Assembly (NCBI RefSeq): GCF_026745355.1
Contig: NC_079205.1
Location: 54,374,025-54,438,024 of the forward strand
Direction: 5' to 3'
DNA from: Beta vulgaris subsp. vulgaris
Taxonomy: Eukaryota > Streptophyta > Magnoliopsida > Caryophyllales > Amaranthaceae
Length of the DNA: 64,000 bases
Numbering within the stretch: the stretch's first letter is position 1; each line of letters begins with the position of its first letter. The notes below the pieces were generated by a model that made no database searches, was not told where the DNA came from, and saw only the letters and a program-made list of their open reading frames with translations. Both the position numbers and the translations under genes were made by a program. Below are positions 48,403-59,085 of this stretch, piece by piece.

Positions 48403-48679
48403 AAGATTACACTACTAAAACGAGAATAAAAAAAGATGGAAAAACAACCAATCAGGCGGTGGCAAGGACGCGGGGTGGCTCAAGGAGCCAGCAACAAGAA
48501 AATCAATCACGTTACTTTTTTAGCTGGGGAAAGGGAAATGATCCTATATCAACTATATATAGTAGAAAACATATATTTTGTATTTCCTAGAGAATCATTT
48601 AAAGGGGGTCTGAGTATGTCAAGGAAAGGGGAGTAGTATGGTATTTATACCCCGTATGACACTCATTCTGTCAAACGGA

Positions 48680-49214
48680 ACAAAATTTCCCTTGAATTGT
48701 GTTTTGCAATGATTATAAATAAAAGTCAAAGATATCCCTATCACATATGAGTTTGTATCTCCCAAGTTCGATTTTCAGTCATAACCAATTTTATGTGGTC
48801 ATTTCTAAAGTCACGGGTAGAAAGTGTATAATAATACTGATTTGTGAGAAAGAACATGATATGTCTAATATTACAGCTAATGACATATATAGATAAGTCT
48901 TCTACAACCTAAGAGTGTCATGTATTTGCAAAACAACTTCATAATTAACATAAAGGAGCATTTTTTGTCTTTCTGTGTAAATCATTGATGCTTTCTTTTT
49001 GGTTAAATATGTATAGGATTATTCTGTATTTCAATACATCGTTCAAAGTTTATTAATTTAATATAGTATAGAGGTTAAACTCATTTGAGTTTCGAGTAGT
49101 ACATAAGCGTATATTAAATCGAGTGGACGTATAGAATCTTTTATATGCTTTTACTGTAGTTGGTATATAAACATGCTCATTAAACAAAAAATTTCCCGTG
49201 CATTTTTGCACGGG
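48680..49214 (+). mobile_element. 3' end of another Helitron copy (H4) without CTAG
   Basis: 48700-48900 is a degenerate helicase C-terminal tail (AATGATTATAAATAAAAGTC parallels the TINKSQ codons; then CAGTCATAACCAATTTTATG). The hairpin CCCGTGCATTTTTGCACGGG is at 49195-49214. The spacer is TCCAAAAA, but CGCT replaces CTAG and the text runs directly into internal Rep/helicase sequence. This gives H2 two Helitron 3' ends about 2.2 kb apart. Confidence 0.75.
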
Positions 49215-49234
49215 TCCAAAAACGCTCCTTAATT

Positions 49235-51230
49235 TTGTCAAAAAAACTTGGCACGGTATACCATGTCGCTCCAAGTTCCGGTGATAAATACTATCTAAGA
49301 ACGCTCCTTAATTTTGTCAAAGGTCCGACTTGCTACGAGGATATAAGAACCGTTGATGGTTTAGTGTATCCAACCTTCAAAGAAGCTTGCTACGCAAGGG
49401 GGCTGCTTGATGACGACAAGGAATACATAGACGCCATAACAGAGGCAAGCTTTAGAGAAACGGGGCATTATCTGCGGAATCTGTTTTGCATGTTACTTAT
49501 GTCTGGTAGCTTATCTAAACCAGAAGACATATGGGAAAAGACATGGCACCTACTATCTGATGACATTCTATATAAACAACGTCGTATTCATAAAAACAAA
49601 GGTACAGGCTACAGTACTGTGCGTATTTACATTTTTTATCGCTTACTTGCATGTTTAATAATTGTGCAACGAAAAAACTCCAAAGTAATGGCAGTAGCCT
49701 TCGAAAATTCAGTGAGATGCCATTTCCAGATGAATTAGTCGTGTTTGAAGGTCAAAATAAGCTAATAGCGGATGAGCTTTCATATGACATACCCTCATTA
49801 ATACTGAAATATGACAAACTGTTTCCATGTCTAACCGAAGAACAACTAATGGTTTTCAATGAAATAATGCACTCTGTTAATGGCCAATCAGGAGGTGTGT
49901 TTTTTGCATACGGATATGGAGGCACGGGTAAAACATACATTTGGAGGACATTGTGTGCTGCAATTAGGAAGATGGATGAAATTGTTTTGCCTGTAGCATC
50001 AAGTGGAATTGCGTCCCTATTTCTTCCAAAAGGTCGAACCGCCCATTCAAGGTTCGGGCTTCCACTCAATGCTTGTGAAAACTCTACGTGTGTAGCTATT
50101 AGGCCTGGTTCTGACTTAGCTGCATTGCTCATGAGAACAAAGCTAATTATCTGGGATGAAGCACCAATGATGCACAAATATTGCTTTGAAGCACTTGATA
50201 GGAGTTTAAAGGACATTATGCAAGCTATTGATCGAGATAATTTGCATCGACCATTTGGAGGTAAAGTTGTTGTCTTTGGTGGTGATTTAAGAGATTCTGC
50301 CTGTTATACCCAAGGGTACAAGGCAAGACATAGTATTTGCGACCTTAAACTCTTCGTTTCTATGGGATTCATGTAAGGTTTTGAAGCTTACACGCAATAT
50401 GAGACTTCAATCATGTTCTTCTTCGTCTACCGCTAATGAAATAAGGGACTTCTCATAATGCATACTGAGCGTTGGTGATGGCAGAGCTGGGGGGCCCAAT
50501 GATGGAGAAGTCGATATTGAAATCACTGAACATATTTTTATAGACGGTGGAGATGACCCCATATCATCGATTGTCGACAACACATACCCTTCACTCACTG
50601 ATCACCTTTGGGAAGCCAAATACTTCCAAGAAAGAGCAATTCTAGCTCCAGCTAATGAAATAGTTGAGAAGGTTAATGATCATGTGTTGTCCACGATTCC
50701 AGGTCATGAGAAAATTTACTTGAGTTGTGATGCAATTAGTAAAGATGAAGGGAACTTAGGGGCTCATGATATATATTCTACTGAATTCTTAAACACAATA
50801 AAGTGCTCGGGCCTGCCAAATCATAGTATTAAGTTAAAAGTTGGTGTGCCGATCATGTTGCTTCGTAATATTGATCAAACATCTGGATTGTGTAATGGCA
50901 CGAGGCTGGTAGTGAAGCATTTAGGCAATCGAGTGATTGAAGCTACTGTCATTTCAGGGAGCAATGTTGGTGACAAGGTATTCATCCCACAAATGACACT
51001 GACACCGTCTGACTCAACAAAATTTCCTATTTCAAAGACGGCAATTTCCTGTGACTGTGTGTTTTGCCATGACAATAAATAAAAGTCAAGGACAATCATT
51101 GTCGCACGTCGGGTTGTATTTACTAAGGCCTGTTTTCAGTCATGGTCAGCTATATGTCGATATTTCCCGAGTCACGAGCAAAAAAGGTTAAAATTCTTAT
51201 TTTGATAAAGAGAATAATGTGTGCAAAACA
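49235..51230 (+). pseudogene. C-terminal half of Rep/PIF1 helicase of H2
   Basis: Coding resumes at VYHVAPSSGDKYYLRTLLNF, downstream of where HUH and two-Tyr motifs should be, so the nuclease half is absent. An intron is expected near 49601-49680. The helicase follows with Walker A GYGGTGKT and IIWDEAP intact, but a 2-bp deletion after GGDLR (50283-50295) breaks motif III. Coding continues in other frames: ERAILAPANEIVEKVNDHVL, KVGVPIMLLRNIDQTSGLCN, then the [14 protein letters not shown] tail near 51080. The C-terminal exons are close to those of H1, indicating a recent common source. Confidence 0.88.
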
Positions 51231-51388
51231 ACCACAAATGTTGTTTATAAGGAAGTGTTCCAAAATGTATAACTTCATACACATTTTTGTAATGTTTGTT
51301 AATATAACTTTTACTTATTCTTTCATTACAAAATTTGTTGTCTGCTATTCGTTTCATTGAAAATTTTGTCTTATTAAGCAAATCACTT

Positions 51389-51420
51389 CCCGTGCATTTT
51401 TGCATGGGTCCCAAAACTAG
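51389..51420 (+). terminator. H2 Helitron 3' end: hairpin, spacer, CTAG
   Basis: CCCGTGCA-TTTT-TGCATGGG has one mismatch in the stem, followed by TCCCAAAA and CTAG (51417-51420) and T. It is the mirror of the H1 end at 14053-14084. Confidence 0.9.
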
Positions 51421-51426
51421 TTACTA

Positions 51427-51675
51427 CTTCCTCCGTTTCTAAATAAGTGCAACATTTGCATAGTGTTTACTATTCACAGTTTAAACTTTAATTAGCTTTG
51501 GTGATTTACATTTTAGGAAAAACATAGTCATGTGGGATCTTGTTAGATTCGTCTGAACGTGAATTTTTTTAATATCAATTTTTACTTATTGATAATTGAA
51601 GATATTAATGGTTAAAATAATGCATTGGCAAACGTGAAAACATGAAATGTTGCACTTATTTAGAAACGGAGGAAG
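51427..51675. mobile_element. Stowaway MITE, TSD TA, next to the H2 3' end
   Basis: The termini are CTTCCTCCGTTTCTAAATAA and the exact inverse. The inverted match continues through GTGCAACATTT. TA dinucleotides flank it (51425-51426 and 51676-51677). It is 249 bp and starts six bases after the Helitron CTAG. Confidence 0.9.
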
Positions 51676-52069
51676 TATATACTAAAAGAGAAAACACTAT
51701 CTCTGTTTTTCCCTCTCAAGCTGTTGATGTGGCAATTTCTCTAGCAATTTTTTCCCGCCTAAATGCATAAATGATGTCATTATTTTTTTTCCTTTTCTGC
51801 TATTCCTACTTTTTAACTCCCCCTTCCCAAGACTATGCATTAATGATTAAGAAAAGTATAGGTGTCAATATCTGGTGAAACTTATTCCCGCGCAATTGCT
51901 CAAAACTCTATAGAAAAAAATAAATAAAAATTCTCTAGAATGTTCCATCAGAAGAGGAGTTTCTTTCCTTCCTCCAGCCTCCACTGCTTCTGACTTTCAA
52001 CAGTCCCTTTCCCCTTCCCTTATGGCCTCCACTGCTTCCTTTCTTTACAAATAATTTCAACTACTTAGA

Positions 52070-53239
52070 CAGGGGCGGATCCAGGATTCTAAACCAGGGG
52101 TAGCGCAACTTTACATTACTAGAAACTCAAAAAAAAAAAAAGTTCGTAATTACTAAATTCCCAATTTCAACTTGATTTTCATTAGGTGTTCCTTTGGAAA
52201 AAAATTGAAATATCCCTCCCTTATTTTCTTTTCTGCTTCTGAAATATAGATTTTCATTCACTAATTATTCATTCCCACAACTACAATAATAGTAAACTAA
52301 CAAATTCCACAAATTCCCAATTTCAACACCATATGATATATCATATATCACTAACAAATTTCCACAAATTCAACCCAATTAACAATCATACTTCCACAAA
52401 TTCAGCCTAACTAGTAACTAACAATGAAAAAAACGACAATAATCAATCAAAATTCAACCTCACAAGTCACAATCAAAATTTCAACCCAAATTCCACAACA
52501 ATGAACAATCAAATTCCACAACAATGAACAATCCACAAACTACTAATTCCACAAATCCACATACCACAATTTCCAAAAATTCTGAAATTCAGCCTAAATA
52601 ATAAAAAAACTGCCATATAACAATTTTAGAGGAAAGAGATAGAAAGTTACCTGAATGCAGTGGCTGAACGCCGGATCTCGGAACGCCGAACCGCCAAAGT
52701 GCAACTATGTCGCTACTGTCGCCGTCACTCTCGCCGTCGCCGACCAATTTAAGTGAGAAAACTATTTCTGAAGAGCCGACTGCCGAGAAGAAAGAGAAAG
52801 AAAGTTAAGACTGACTACTCAAATTTTCCGACGAGACGACGACCAAAGTTAAGAGGGGATTAAGATTTAAGAACCAAAGTTAAGAGGAAACTCAAATTTA
52901 GGGCTAGATCTAGATTATAATTCGCGGAACAACAAACTTACCATTTTCTCCGACGAGACGACAACCAAGACTGACTACACCGACGACTGGCGACTGGCGA
53001 GACTCAATTTTCCGACGACACAGCACGTCAACACCGAGAATGGGAGTTGAGAGTTTGAGATTTGAGAGAGAGAGAGAGAGAGACTGAGTTTGAGGAGTTG
53101 AGAGAGTGAAATTTCCAAATGAAACGCGCTCCTTATTTTTTTGCGATTTTTTCCGATTTTTTGAATTTTTTTTTTTTTTTTTTTTTAAAAAGCAGGGGTA
53201 GCACGTGCTACCCCTTGTTACTACGTGGCTCCGCCACTG
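52070..53239. mobile_element. Non-autonomous hAT-type element, 8-bp TSD
   Basis: The left end CAGGGGCGGATCCAGGATTC and the right end, inverted CAGTGGCGGAGCCACGTAG, are flanked by a perfect TACTTAGA duplication (52062-52069 and 53240-53247). The 1170-bp interior is A/C-rich on the left (repeated CAATTTCAAC, CCACAA phrases) and has a GC-richer stretch with a (GA)n tract at 53066-53082. No transposase is present. Confidence 0.85.
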
Positions 53240-54239
53240 TACTTAGATGAATTTAAAGTCCATTGACATTTACGTTTGGTGTCTTCAAAGATGAATGTAC
53301 CCGCATGCAAATTTCCAAAGATAAGTCACAATTTATTATTTACTTCTTTTTGTTCTTATTTGACTTAATCTTTATGATCATTTCTCTTGCTTTAGTTTCT
53401 CTTTATATGATTAGTTGGGTAAATTTTATAATTCAGTTTTACCAATGAAGATATGGTTTTAGTTGTCATTCTTTTTAATTGATTGTGAATTAGATTTTTG
53501 ATTGAAAATCATTTTAATGAAATTGGGTTTGCTAAATATTTTGGTACTTCTTTAGTGAACCTTAATTTAGAATATGATACTTCCACTTAATGTTTTTTAT
53601 GAACATGTACTTTGTGTAAATTGTTATTTAGATGTCTAGCCTTAAGATTGGCTTTCAACTAATATTCTATATACTTCCTCCGTTTTTTTTAGATGTTACA
53701 CTTTCAAAAATTGTGGTTTTCTAGGCAAAAATTGGAGGAGTGATTAGGAGAGAATAAGTATAGGGGATTAAAGGGTGGGGACCATTGCACATGGGGGTTT
53801 AAGGGAAAGGAGGAGAGAGAAAAGAGGGACCACTAGTTGGTTCCCTCCAATTCTTTTTTACACGCTGATGAGAGAGAAGATGGGGAGCCAAATTTTTGGC
53901 AGCAATTGCAATTCCCTCCAAAATTTTTATAAAGTTGAAAATTTGCAAAAAATTTAAATTCAGCATTTCAAACATTGTTTAAGCCTATATTTCCCAAACT
54001 CTATCCTCTATATAAACCCCCAAAAATTAAATGAGGGCTTATTTCCCAAAATGAGGAGAGAGAAAATAATGTTTAGCACCATGGTTTAGTTTCTTTACAA
54101 AAATCAGATTGTTCCCACAAATCACTGCACACACATTGCACAGGAACAATTACAAAAAATTCCTACTTAATTAAGAACTGAAGTTTCCACCAAAAACTTC
54201 AAACTTCAGTCTTCAAAAAATCTTCTTCAGCATAATCAC

Positions 54240-55803
54240 ATGGGGTCAGCAGATGAGGGAGGGGAGTTTGGCCTTCAAGAGCTGCTGGAAATAGAAGGCA
54301 TGGAGGATGAGTTGCTGATGCATGAGATGTGGACACATTACAACAGTGATGATGATGACACAGAGGATGATGATGATGGAGGTACAGCAGCAGCAGATGG
54401 CATTCAAGCAGACCAACCAATTCAGCAGGGTAACCCACAACAACAAAACACAGAAATAGAAAACAATGTAAGTTCATCAAGCCAAAAACCACATTTAACT
54501 TTAACAAAAAGAAGAATGTTGGTTGATGACCTACTTACCTCTGAAATAAATGGTAAATTTGCATGGGGTTTAAAAACAGAAATAGCAAAAAAACATGGCA
54601 TAAGTAGGATGACATTAGATAGGATATGGAAAGATGCAAAAAAACAGAGAGAAGTTGGGCATGCCATATATGTGAGAAACAAAAAAGCAGGAAGATGTGG
54701 TAGGAAGCTTAAAGTATATGATGACAAATGGCTTCAGTCAGTCCCACTTAATCTCAGGACAAGTATAAGGGCATTTGCTGGATATCTAAAAGTCCCCCCC
54801 TCCACTGTTTACAGTCTACTAAAAGGGGCAAGCTGAGAAGTCACACTAGCAGCACCCACCCAAAACTGACAGAAGATCATAAGATTCAAAGAATGAAGTG
54901 GGTGTTACAACACATATTACCAGCAACAAGGACACAACACCAAAATTTGTTGACATGCAAAATGTTGTTCACATAGATGAGAAGTGGTTTTATTTAAGTC
55001 CAGATATGAGAAGTTTTACTTGCTTCCTGCTGAAGATGACCCTTATAGTTGCTGTCAGTCCAAGAGGTTTAAGATAAAAGCCATGTTCATGTGTGCCACA
55101 TCTAGACCTATTAAGGACAGTGAGGGAAGGATGATACATGATGGGAAATTTGGTATCTACTCTTTTGTTGAGTATGGAAGAGCTAAGTATACAACAAAAA
55201 ACAGAAGGGCAGGTACTATGTTGACAAAGGCAATTGAAAGTGTTACACTACCAGTTATGAGAGATATGATAGTTAACACTATCATACCTGCCATAATGAG
55301 GAATTGGCCAGAAGGTGTGTCCAAAGAAATATACATACAACAAGACAATGCTAGACCTCACATTCATGCATCAAACCCACAATTTATAGCAGCAGCAACT
55401 CAGAATGGATTCAATATCCAACTCATCAATCAGCCAGCTCAGTCCCCTGACTTGAATGTGCTAGACTTGGGGTTTTTTAGAGCAATTCAAATATCAATCA
55501 TTTCCTAAGAACCTAGATGAACTGATTTTAAGAGTGCAGGACTGTTATGATTTCTTTGAGTCAGAAGTTTTGAAGTACACTTGGTTGCAATTACAATATG
55601 TTATGGTAGAAATACTAAAGTGCAATGGGGGGAACAATTTCAAGAATCCACACCATGCAAAAAGAAAGTTAGAGAGACTGGGATTACTTCCAGAAAATGT
55701 GGAAGTGGATCAAGCTGTGATAGATGAGGCAGTTACATACTTAAATGAGAGGTTTGTGAATGTAGGACAAGCATTTGACTACTTAGATGCACATCAAGAG
55801 TAG
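54240..55803 (+). pseudogene. Mariner-like DD39D transposase, frameshifted
   Basis: The N-terminal frame (54240-54836) has an acidic leader (DDDDTEDDDDGG) and a helix-turn-helix region: FAWGLKTEIAKKHGISRMTL and AGRCGRKLKVYDDKWLQSV. After frame changes near 54830 and 54930 comes VVHIDEKWFYL, holding the first catalytic Asp. A further slip near 55000 leads to YEKFYLLPAEDDPYSC. The second Asp is in IYIQQDNARPH and the third in NVLDLGFF, 39 residues later, the plant-mariner DD39D spacing. A last slip near 55490 precedes FPKNLDELILRVQDCYDFFE and the C terminus at 55803. All three Asp codons remain, but about four frame breaks prevent a functional protein. Confidence 0.92.
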
Positions 55804-56116
55804 ACTGGGCAGAAGATGTGGCAACTTATTTTTGAACATAACTACACTGTGTATGAAGGAAAAGAATGGGGAGCAACTTTTTGGTATATATCTACTTGCA
55901 CAAATACACATTTATACTATTTACAAGACTTTTTGTCAAAGATTATGGACAAGATGAAGCAACACTTCTAAGCAAACCAGGAAGTTTTTGGGGGGTTCTT
56001 GTTTACTTATTAGACTATTTTGTATATGGTGAAGGACTGGTTTGTATAAGCAGTGATGCAAACATTTAATGAAGTTAAGCATTTATGGTTGTTTTTATTC
56101 TTTTGCATGTCAACAA

Positions 56117-56201
<85 letters not shown>

Positions 56202-56399
56202 TCAGGGTTAATTCAATGGCTCATTGAGGAAGCAATGGATGATTTAAAACCTCAACTTATTGGTTTAACACCAATAAGGAGCAAATCATCTATTGCTCTT
56301 CAAGCCCAATGTATGAGTCCCTTCATCATTTGGATTTAACTTTTTAAAATAATTTTGGGACTCAAGGGGGGAAGCAAGAGGGACAGTGGGGGACTTTAC

Positions 56400-56960
56400 T
56401 TAACTCAGCACCCAAAAACATAAGGCAACCAAAAAACACAAGCCGACCAAAAACATCATCACATCATTAGCCATTTGTTCATCCTCAAACCTCCAATCCA
56501 AACCAACACCATAGGCTTCCCCAAATACAGAACCCAACCAAAAACAGCCAACCAAAATATTCCAAGCCAACCAAAAACATAACCCAACCAAAAACAGAAG
56601 GCAACCAACAGTTTCATAGGCAACCAAAAACAGCCAACAAAAACATTCATAGGCAACCAATAACACAAGCCAACCAAAAACAGAACCCAACCAAAAACAG
56701 AAGGCAACCAACAAATTCATAGGCAACCAAAAACAGCCAACAAAATGATTCATAGCCAACCAAAAACAGAAGCCAACCAAAAACAGAAGGCAACCAACAG
56801 TTTCATAGGCAACAAAAAACAAAACCCTACCAACATATTTCATAGGCAACCAAAAACAGCCAACCAGAAAATTCATAGGCAACCAATAATAGCCAACAGC
56901 AAACCAATAGGAATTCCAGGGACTCAAAAATTTTAAAAGGCAACGAAAAACAGAAGGCAA
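56400..56960. repeat. Minisatellite with AACCAAAAACAG units
   Basis: It consists of irregular repeats of (G)CAACCAAAAACAG, GCCAACCAAAA and TTCATAGGCAACC. The open frame in this stretch on the minus strand (Trp/Phe/Leu-Val rich) follows from the repeat and is not a gene. It lies inside the mariner, between the transposase and the antisense ORFs. Confidence 0.9.
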
Positions 56961-56993
56961 TAGAAAGAGTTAGGATGATAGAACCTCAGGGAG

Positions 56994-57515
56994 TCAAAGA
57001 ATCTGCTTTCTCCTGATAAGGAAGCAATGAGTTTCAGGATCAAGTTCTGAACTTGTGCAGGGACTCATCGGAATTTCAAGCTCACCCTCACCATCCTCAG
57101 CCTCCTCATCATCTTGCAGTTCTTCAACCACATCAAAGACCTTGAACCCCCCATCAGACTCAACATACATAGCATAAACTGTGCCTTCATCGTCATAGAC
57201 GTTGAAGGCAGTAGAAGAGAAACCCACACACTCACATTTCCCCTTCCTTTTACACCCAACAGTTTCCTTCATCTTCTCCTTCCCCTTCTCCTTCTCCTTC
57301 TCCTTCTCTTTCTCATTCTCCTTCACCTCTTGAATTTTACCATTCTTTCCAACAGTGTAAAAACATGGAGCCCTTAAAGCGTAAACAATCTCATGGGTAG
57401 AACGGAGATTTTCCTTACCTTTTTCCCCATCCCCTTCTTCCTCAACCCTAGATCTAGGCCTCAACCTGTGTGAAATTGGTCTGGGGTCCAAGATCTGCTG
57501 AAATTGGGGACTCAT
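56994..57515 (-). CDS. Unrecognised 173-aa antisense ORF inside the mariner
   Basis: It starts at ATG 57515 (MSPQFQQILDPRPISHRLR). It contains a Lys/Glu run (KENEKEKEKEKEKGKEK), a middle segment KCECVGFSSTAFNVYDDEGT with VYAMYVESDGGFKVFDVVEE, and an acidic tail DDEEAEDGEGELEI. It is uninterrupted and points toward the transposase. Composition looks protein-like, with a compact beta-type segment, but I recognise no family. It is either cargo captured from the host or a second element-encoded protein. Confidence 0.45.
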   Translation of the reverse strand: MSPQFQQILDPRPISHRLRPRSRVEEEGDGEKGKENLRSTHEIVYALRAPCFYTVGKNGKIQEVKENEKEKEKEKEKGKEKMKETVGCKRKGKCECVGFSSTAFNVYDDEGTVYAMYVESDGGFKVFDVVEELQDDEEAEDGEGELEIPMSPCTSSELDPETHCFLIRRKQIL

Positions 57516-57784
57516 TTTTTTAGGGTTCGAAGAAGAAGAGGGACGGAATTCCCTTGGTAACCCCGTAACCAGATAGAAAACTTCAACCACCACACCAAAG
57601 CCTTGAAGGCATAAGGGCGAAGCAAGTGCTTTGCATCTCCACTGTCATAGAGCCTCCTTGGCCAAGGAGACCCAGACTCAAACGCATGCATCAACTCGCG
57701 AATGGAATCAGACTCATCCGCGTCGTCTGTTTGGAACAAGGCATCAACTAGGGGTTGGAGATTAGGCACATACTTCTTCGTCAT
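57512..57784 (-). CDS. Unrecognised 90-aa antisense ORF inside the mariner
   Basis: It starts at ATG 57784 (MTKKYVPNLQPLVDALFQTD) and ends at TGA 57512, overlapping the ATG of the next ORF by ATGA. It contains SIRELMHAFESGSPWPRRLY and a Trp-rich end (ALVWWLKFSIWL). Both this ORF and the next start in the same context, ACCCTAAAAAAATGA. No family is recognised. It could be an alternative first exon of the 173-aa ORF. Confidence 0.38.
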   Translation of the reverse strand: MTKKYVPNLQPLVDALFQTDDADESDSIRELMHAFESGSPWPRRLYDSGDAKHLLRPYAFKALVWWLKFSIWLRGYQGNSVPLLLRTLKK

Positions 57785-58280
57785 TTTTTTAGGGTTTTTG
57801 AAGAAGGGGAAGATGAAGTACAGAGAGAACAGTGGGGATTTCAAGAGGAGAATGGAGAATTCGAAGTTTAAAGGGGAAATTTGAAGAGGAAGTGAAGAAA
57901 TTTAGAGAGAGAAACTGAAGTCCAGTAGAGAGAGGAAGAGAAGATCAGAAGAGGAGAAATGAAAGTGGAGAGAGAAAAGATAAAGTTTTGAGAGAGAGAA
58001 TGCAGTTCGTAGTTTTAGGGTTAGGGAATTGGAGGGGTTGGGGAATTGGGGAAGAACTTTAATGGGGGGGATGAATCAATTGGGGGAGGGGGGTTGAATC
58101 TATTAAATGATCATGGGGAAGATGAAAAGGTAGTTGGGGGTTTTAATTTTGGTGGGAATGGTTAAAATCTGATTAGATTAAGTAAGGATTTAATAGGGTA
58201 GATTAAGAGTGTTTTAATTTTTAAGTACGTAGTTAGCAAGGGTAATATGGACATTTCACAAGGCAAAAGTTACTAAATAA
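57785..58280 (-). promoter_or_regulatory. Possible promoter/leader for the antisense mariner ORFs
   Basis: Read on the minus strand, this is a CT-rich leader (CTCTCTCTCAAAACTTT, CTTCCTCTCTCTACTGG) next to the right TIR. Such tracts are common in plant 5' UTRs. No strong TATA box was found, so the assignment is tentative. Confidence 0.3.
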
Positions 58281-58420
58281 GAAAATTTTAAAAAGTGTAA
58301 CATCTATTTACAACCATGCAATTTTAGGAAAGTGTAACATCTAAAAAAAACGGAGGAAGTATGTTAGTTTAGTTTAGGCACGAATGCCAGTTTATGATGA
58401 ATATGTTGTGCTCTATAAAC

Positions 58421-58509
58421 AACTTTCGTTAACTATACCATCAAAGTTACCCATCAACTTACCATATGTATACCCGTGTATACTTTCGTTAACTATACCA
58501 TCAAAGTAT
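58421..58509. repeat. Direct repeat of about 27 bp, 60 bp apart, in H3
   Basis: CTTTCGTTAACTATACCATC followed by AAAGT occurs at 58423 and 58483, just right of the mariner in the 3' part of H3. Confidence 0.75.
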
Positions 58510-59085
58510 TTTTTTTATTTAGTATAAATATTATTTATTAATATTAAAGTTTTTACAATATCTAAAATTATTATCATAAATATAATAATAATGATAATAA
58601 TAATTAAAAATAATAATATAGTATTAATCATAATATTATTTACATTAATATTATTTAGTTGACATTAATGCATATTTTTCTTGAATTTTATCAATAGTTA
58701 TATAAGTGCTCATGTGTGTGATATGTGTTGTATCTATCAAGGTGTTTCATGATTTTATGTTAGGAATTAGGACTTGGTGTATGTGATCACTTTAATTATA
58801 GGGAATTCTTCATCTAGGGCTGGGGAAAACGTTCCTTTAATAGACACATGTAACTATTTTTGGAACAACTAAAAAAGGGATAGGTTCCAATAATTTAGGG
58901 ACGGACGAAATATTTTTTCTTTGTGAAATATAAATGGAAGATATTCTATCATTTACAAGATATTCACTTTATCACATTCATATGTCTAAATTGGAGGAAA
59001 TAAAGATGGATAGATACATATTTTTGCTTGGAAAAGTATTATAGTACTTCATTTATCAACATAATTCATCGAAATTAATTCATAA

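Larger units (their letters stand above)
13937..51420 (+). mobile_element. Helitron H2 (plus orientation), interrupted by H1
   Basis: The 5' end A|TCTATATATATATTTAAAG (13937 on) is base-identical over its first 22 positions to the 5' end of H1. The 3' end at 51389-51408 is a hairpin (one mismatch), then the 8-nt spacer TCCCAAAA, CTAG at 51417-51420, and T. H1 sits between A14052 and T42383. After that junction the H2 sequence resumes (AGTGTCCACGTATC) and parallels the matching stretch inside H1 (GGGTGTCCACGTGTC on its own strand). Net length without H1 is about 9.15 kb. It keeps a decayed accessory ORF (44926-45135), degenerate Rep N-terminal exons (46440-46765), tandem repeats, and a C-terminal Rep/helicase pseudogene. 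Confidence 0.8.
53674..58359 (+). mobile_element. Plant mariner-like element (4.7 kb), TSD TA
   Basis: The left TIR is CTTCCTCCGTTTTTTTTAGA, continuing TGTTACACTTTC. The right end is its exact inverse (58326-58359), with TA at both sides (53672-53673 and 58360-58361). A second TGTTACACTTT-like copy lies inside the right end (58296-58310). It encodes a frameshifted transposase (54240-55803). It also carries about 2 kb of extra sequence with a minisatellite and two minus-strand ORFs, so it is larger than the transposase alone requires. Confidence 0.93.

Noticed and set aside
56400..56960. 186-aa minus-strand ORF rich in Trp, Phe, Leu and Val
   Set aside because: It lies wholly on a minisatellite of AACCAAAAACAG-type units; the apparent membrane protein is a translation of the repeat.
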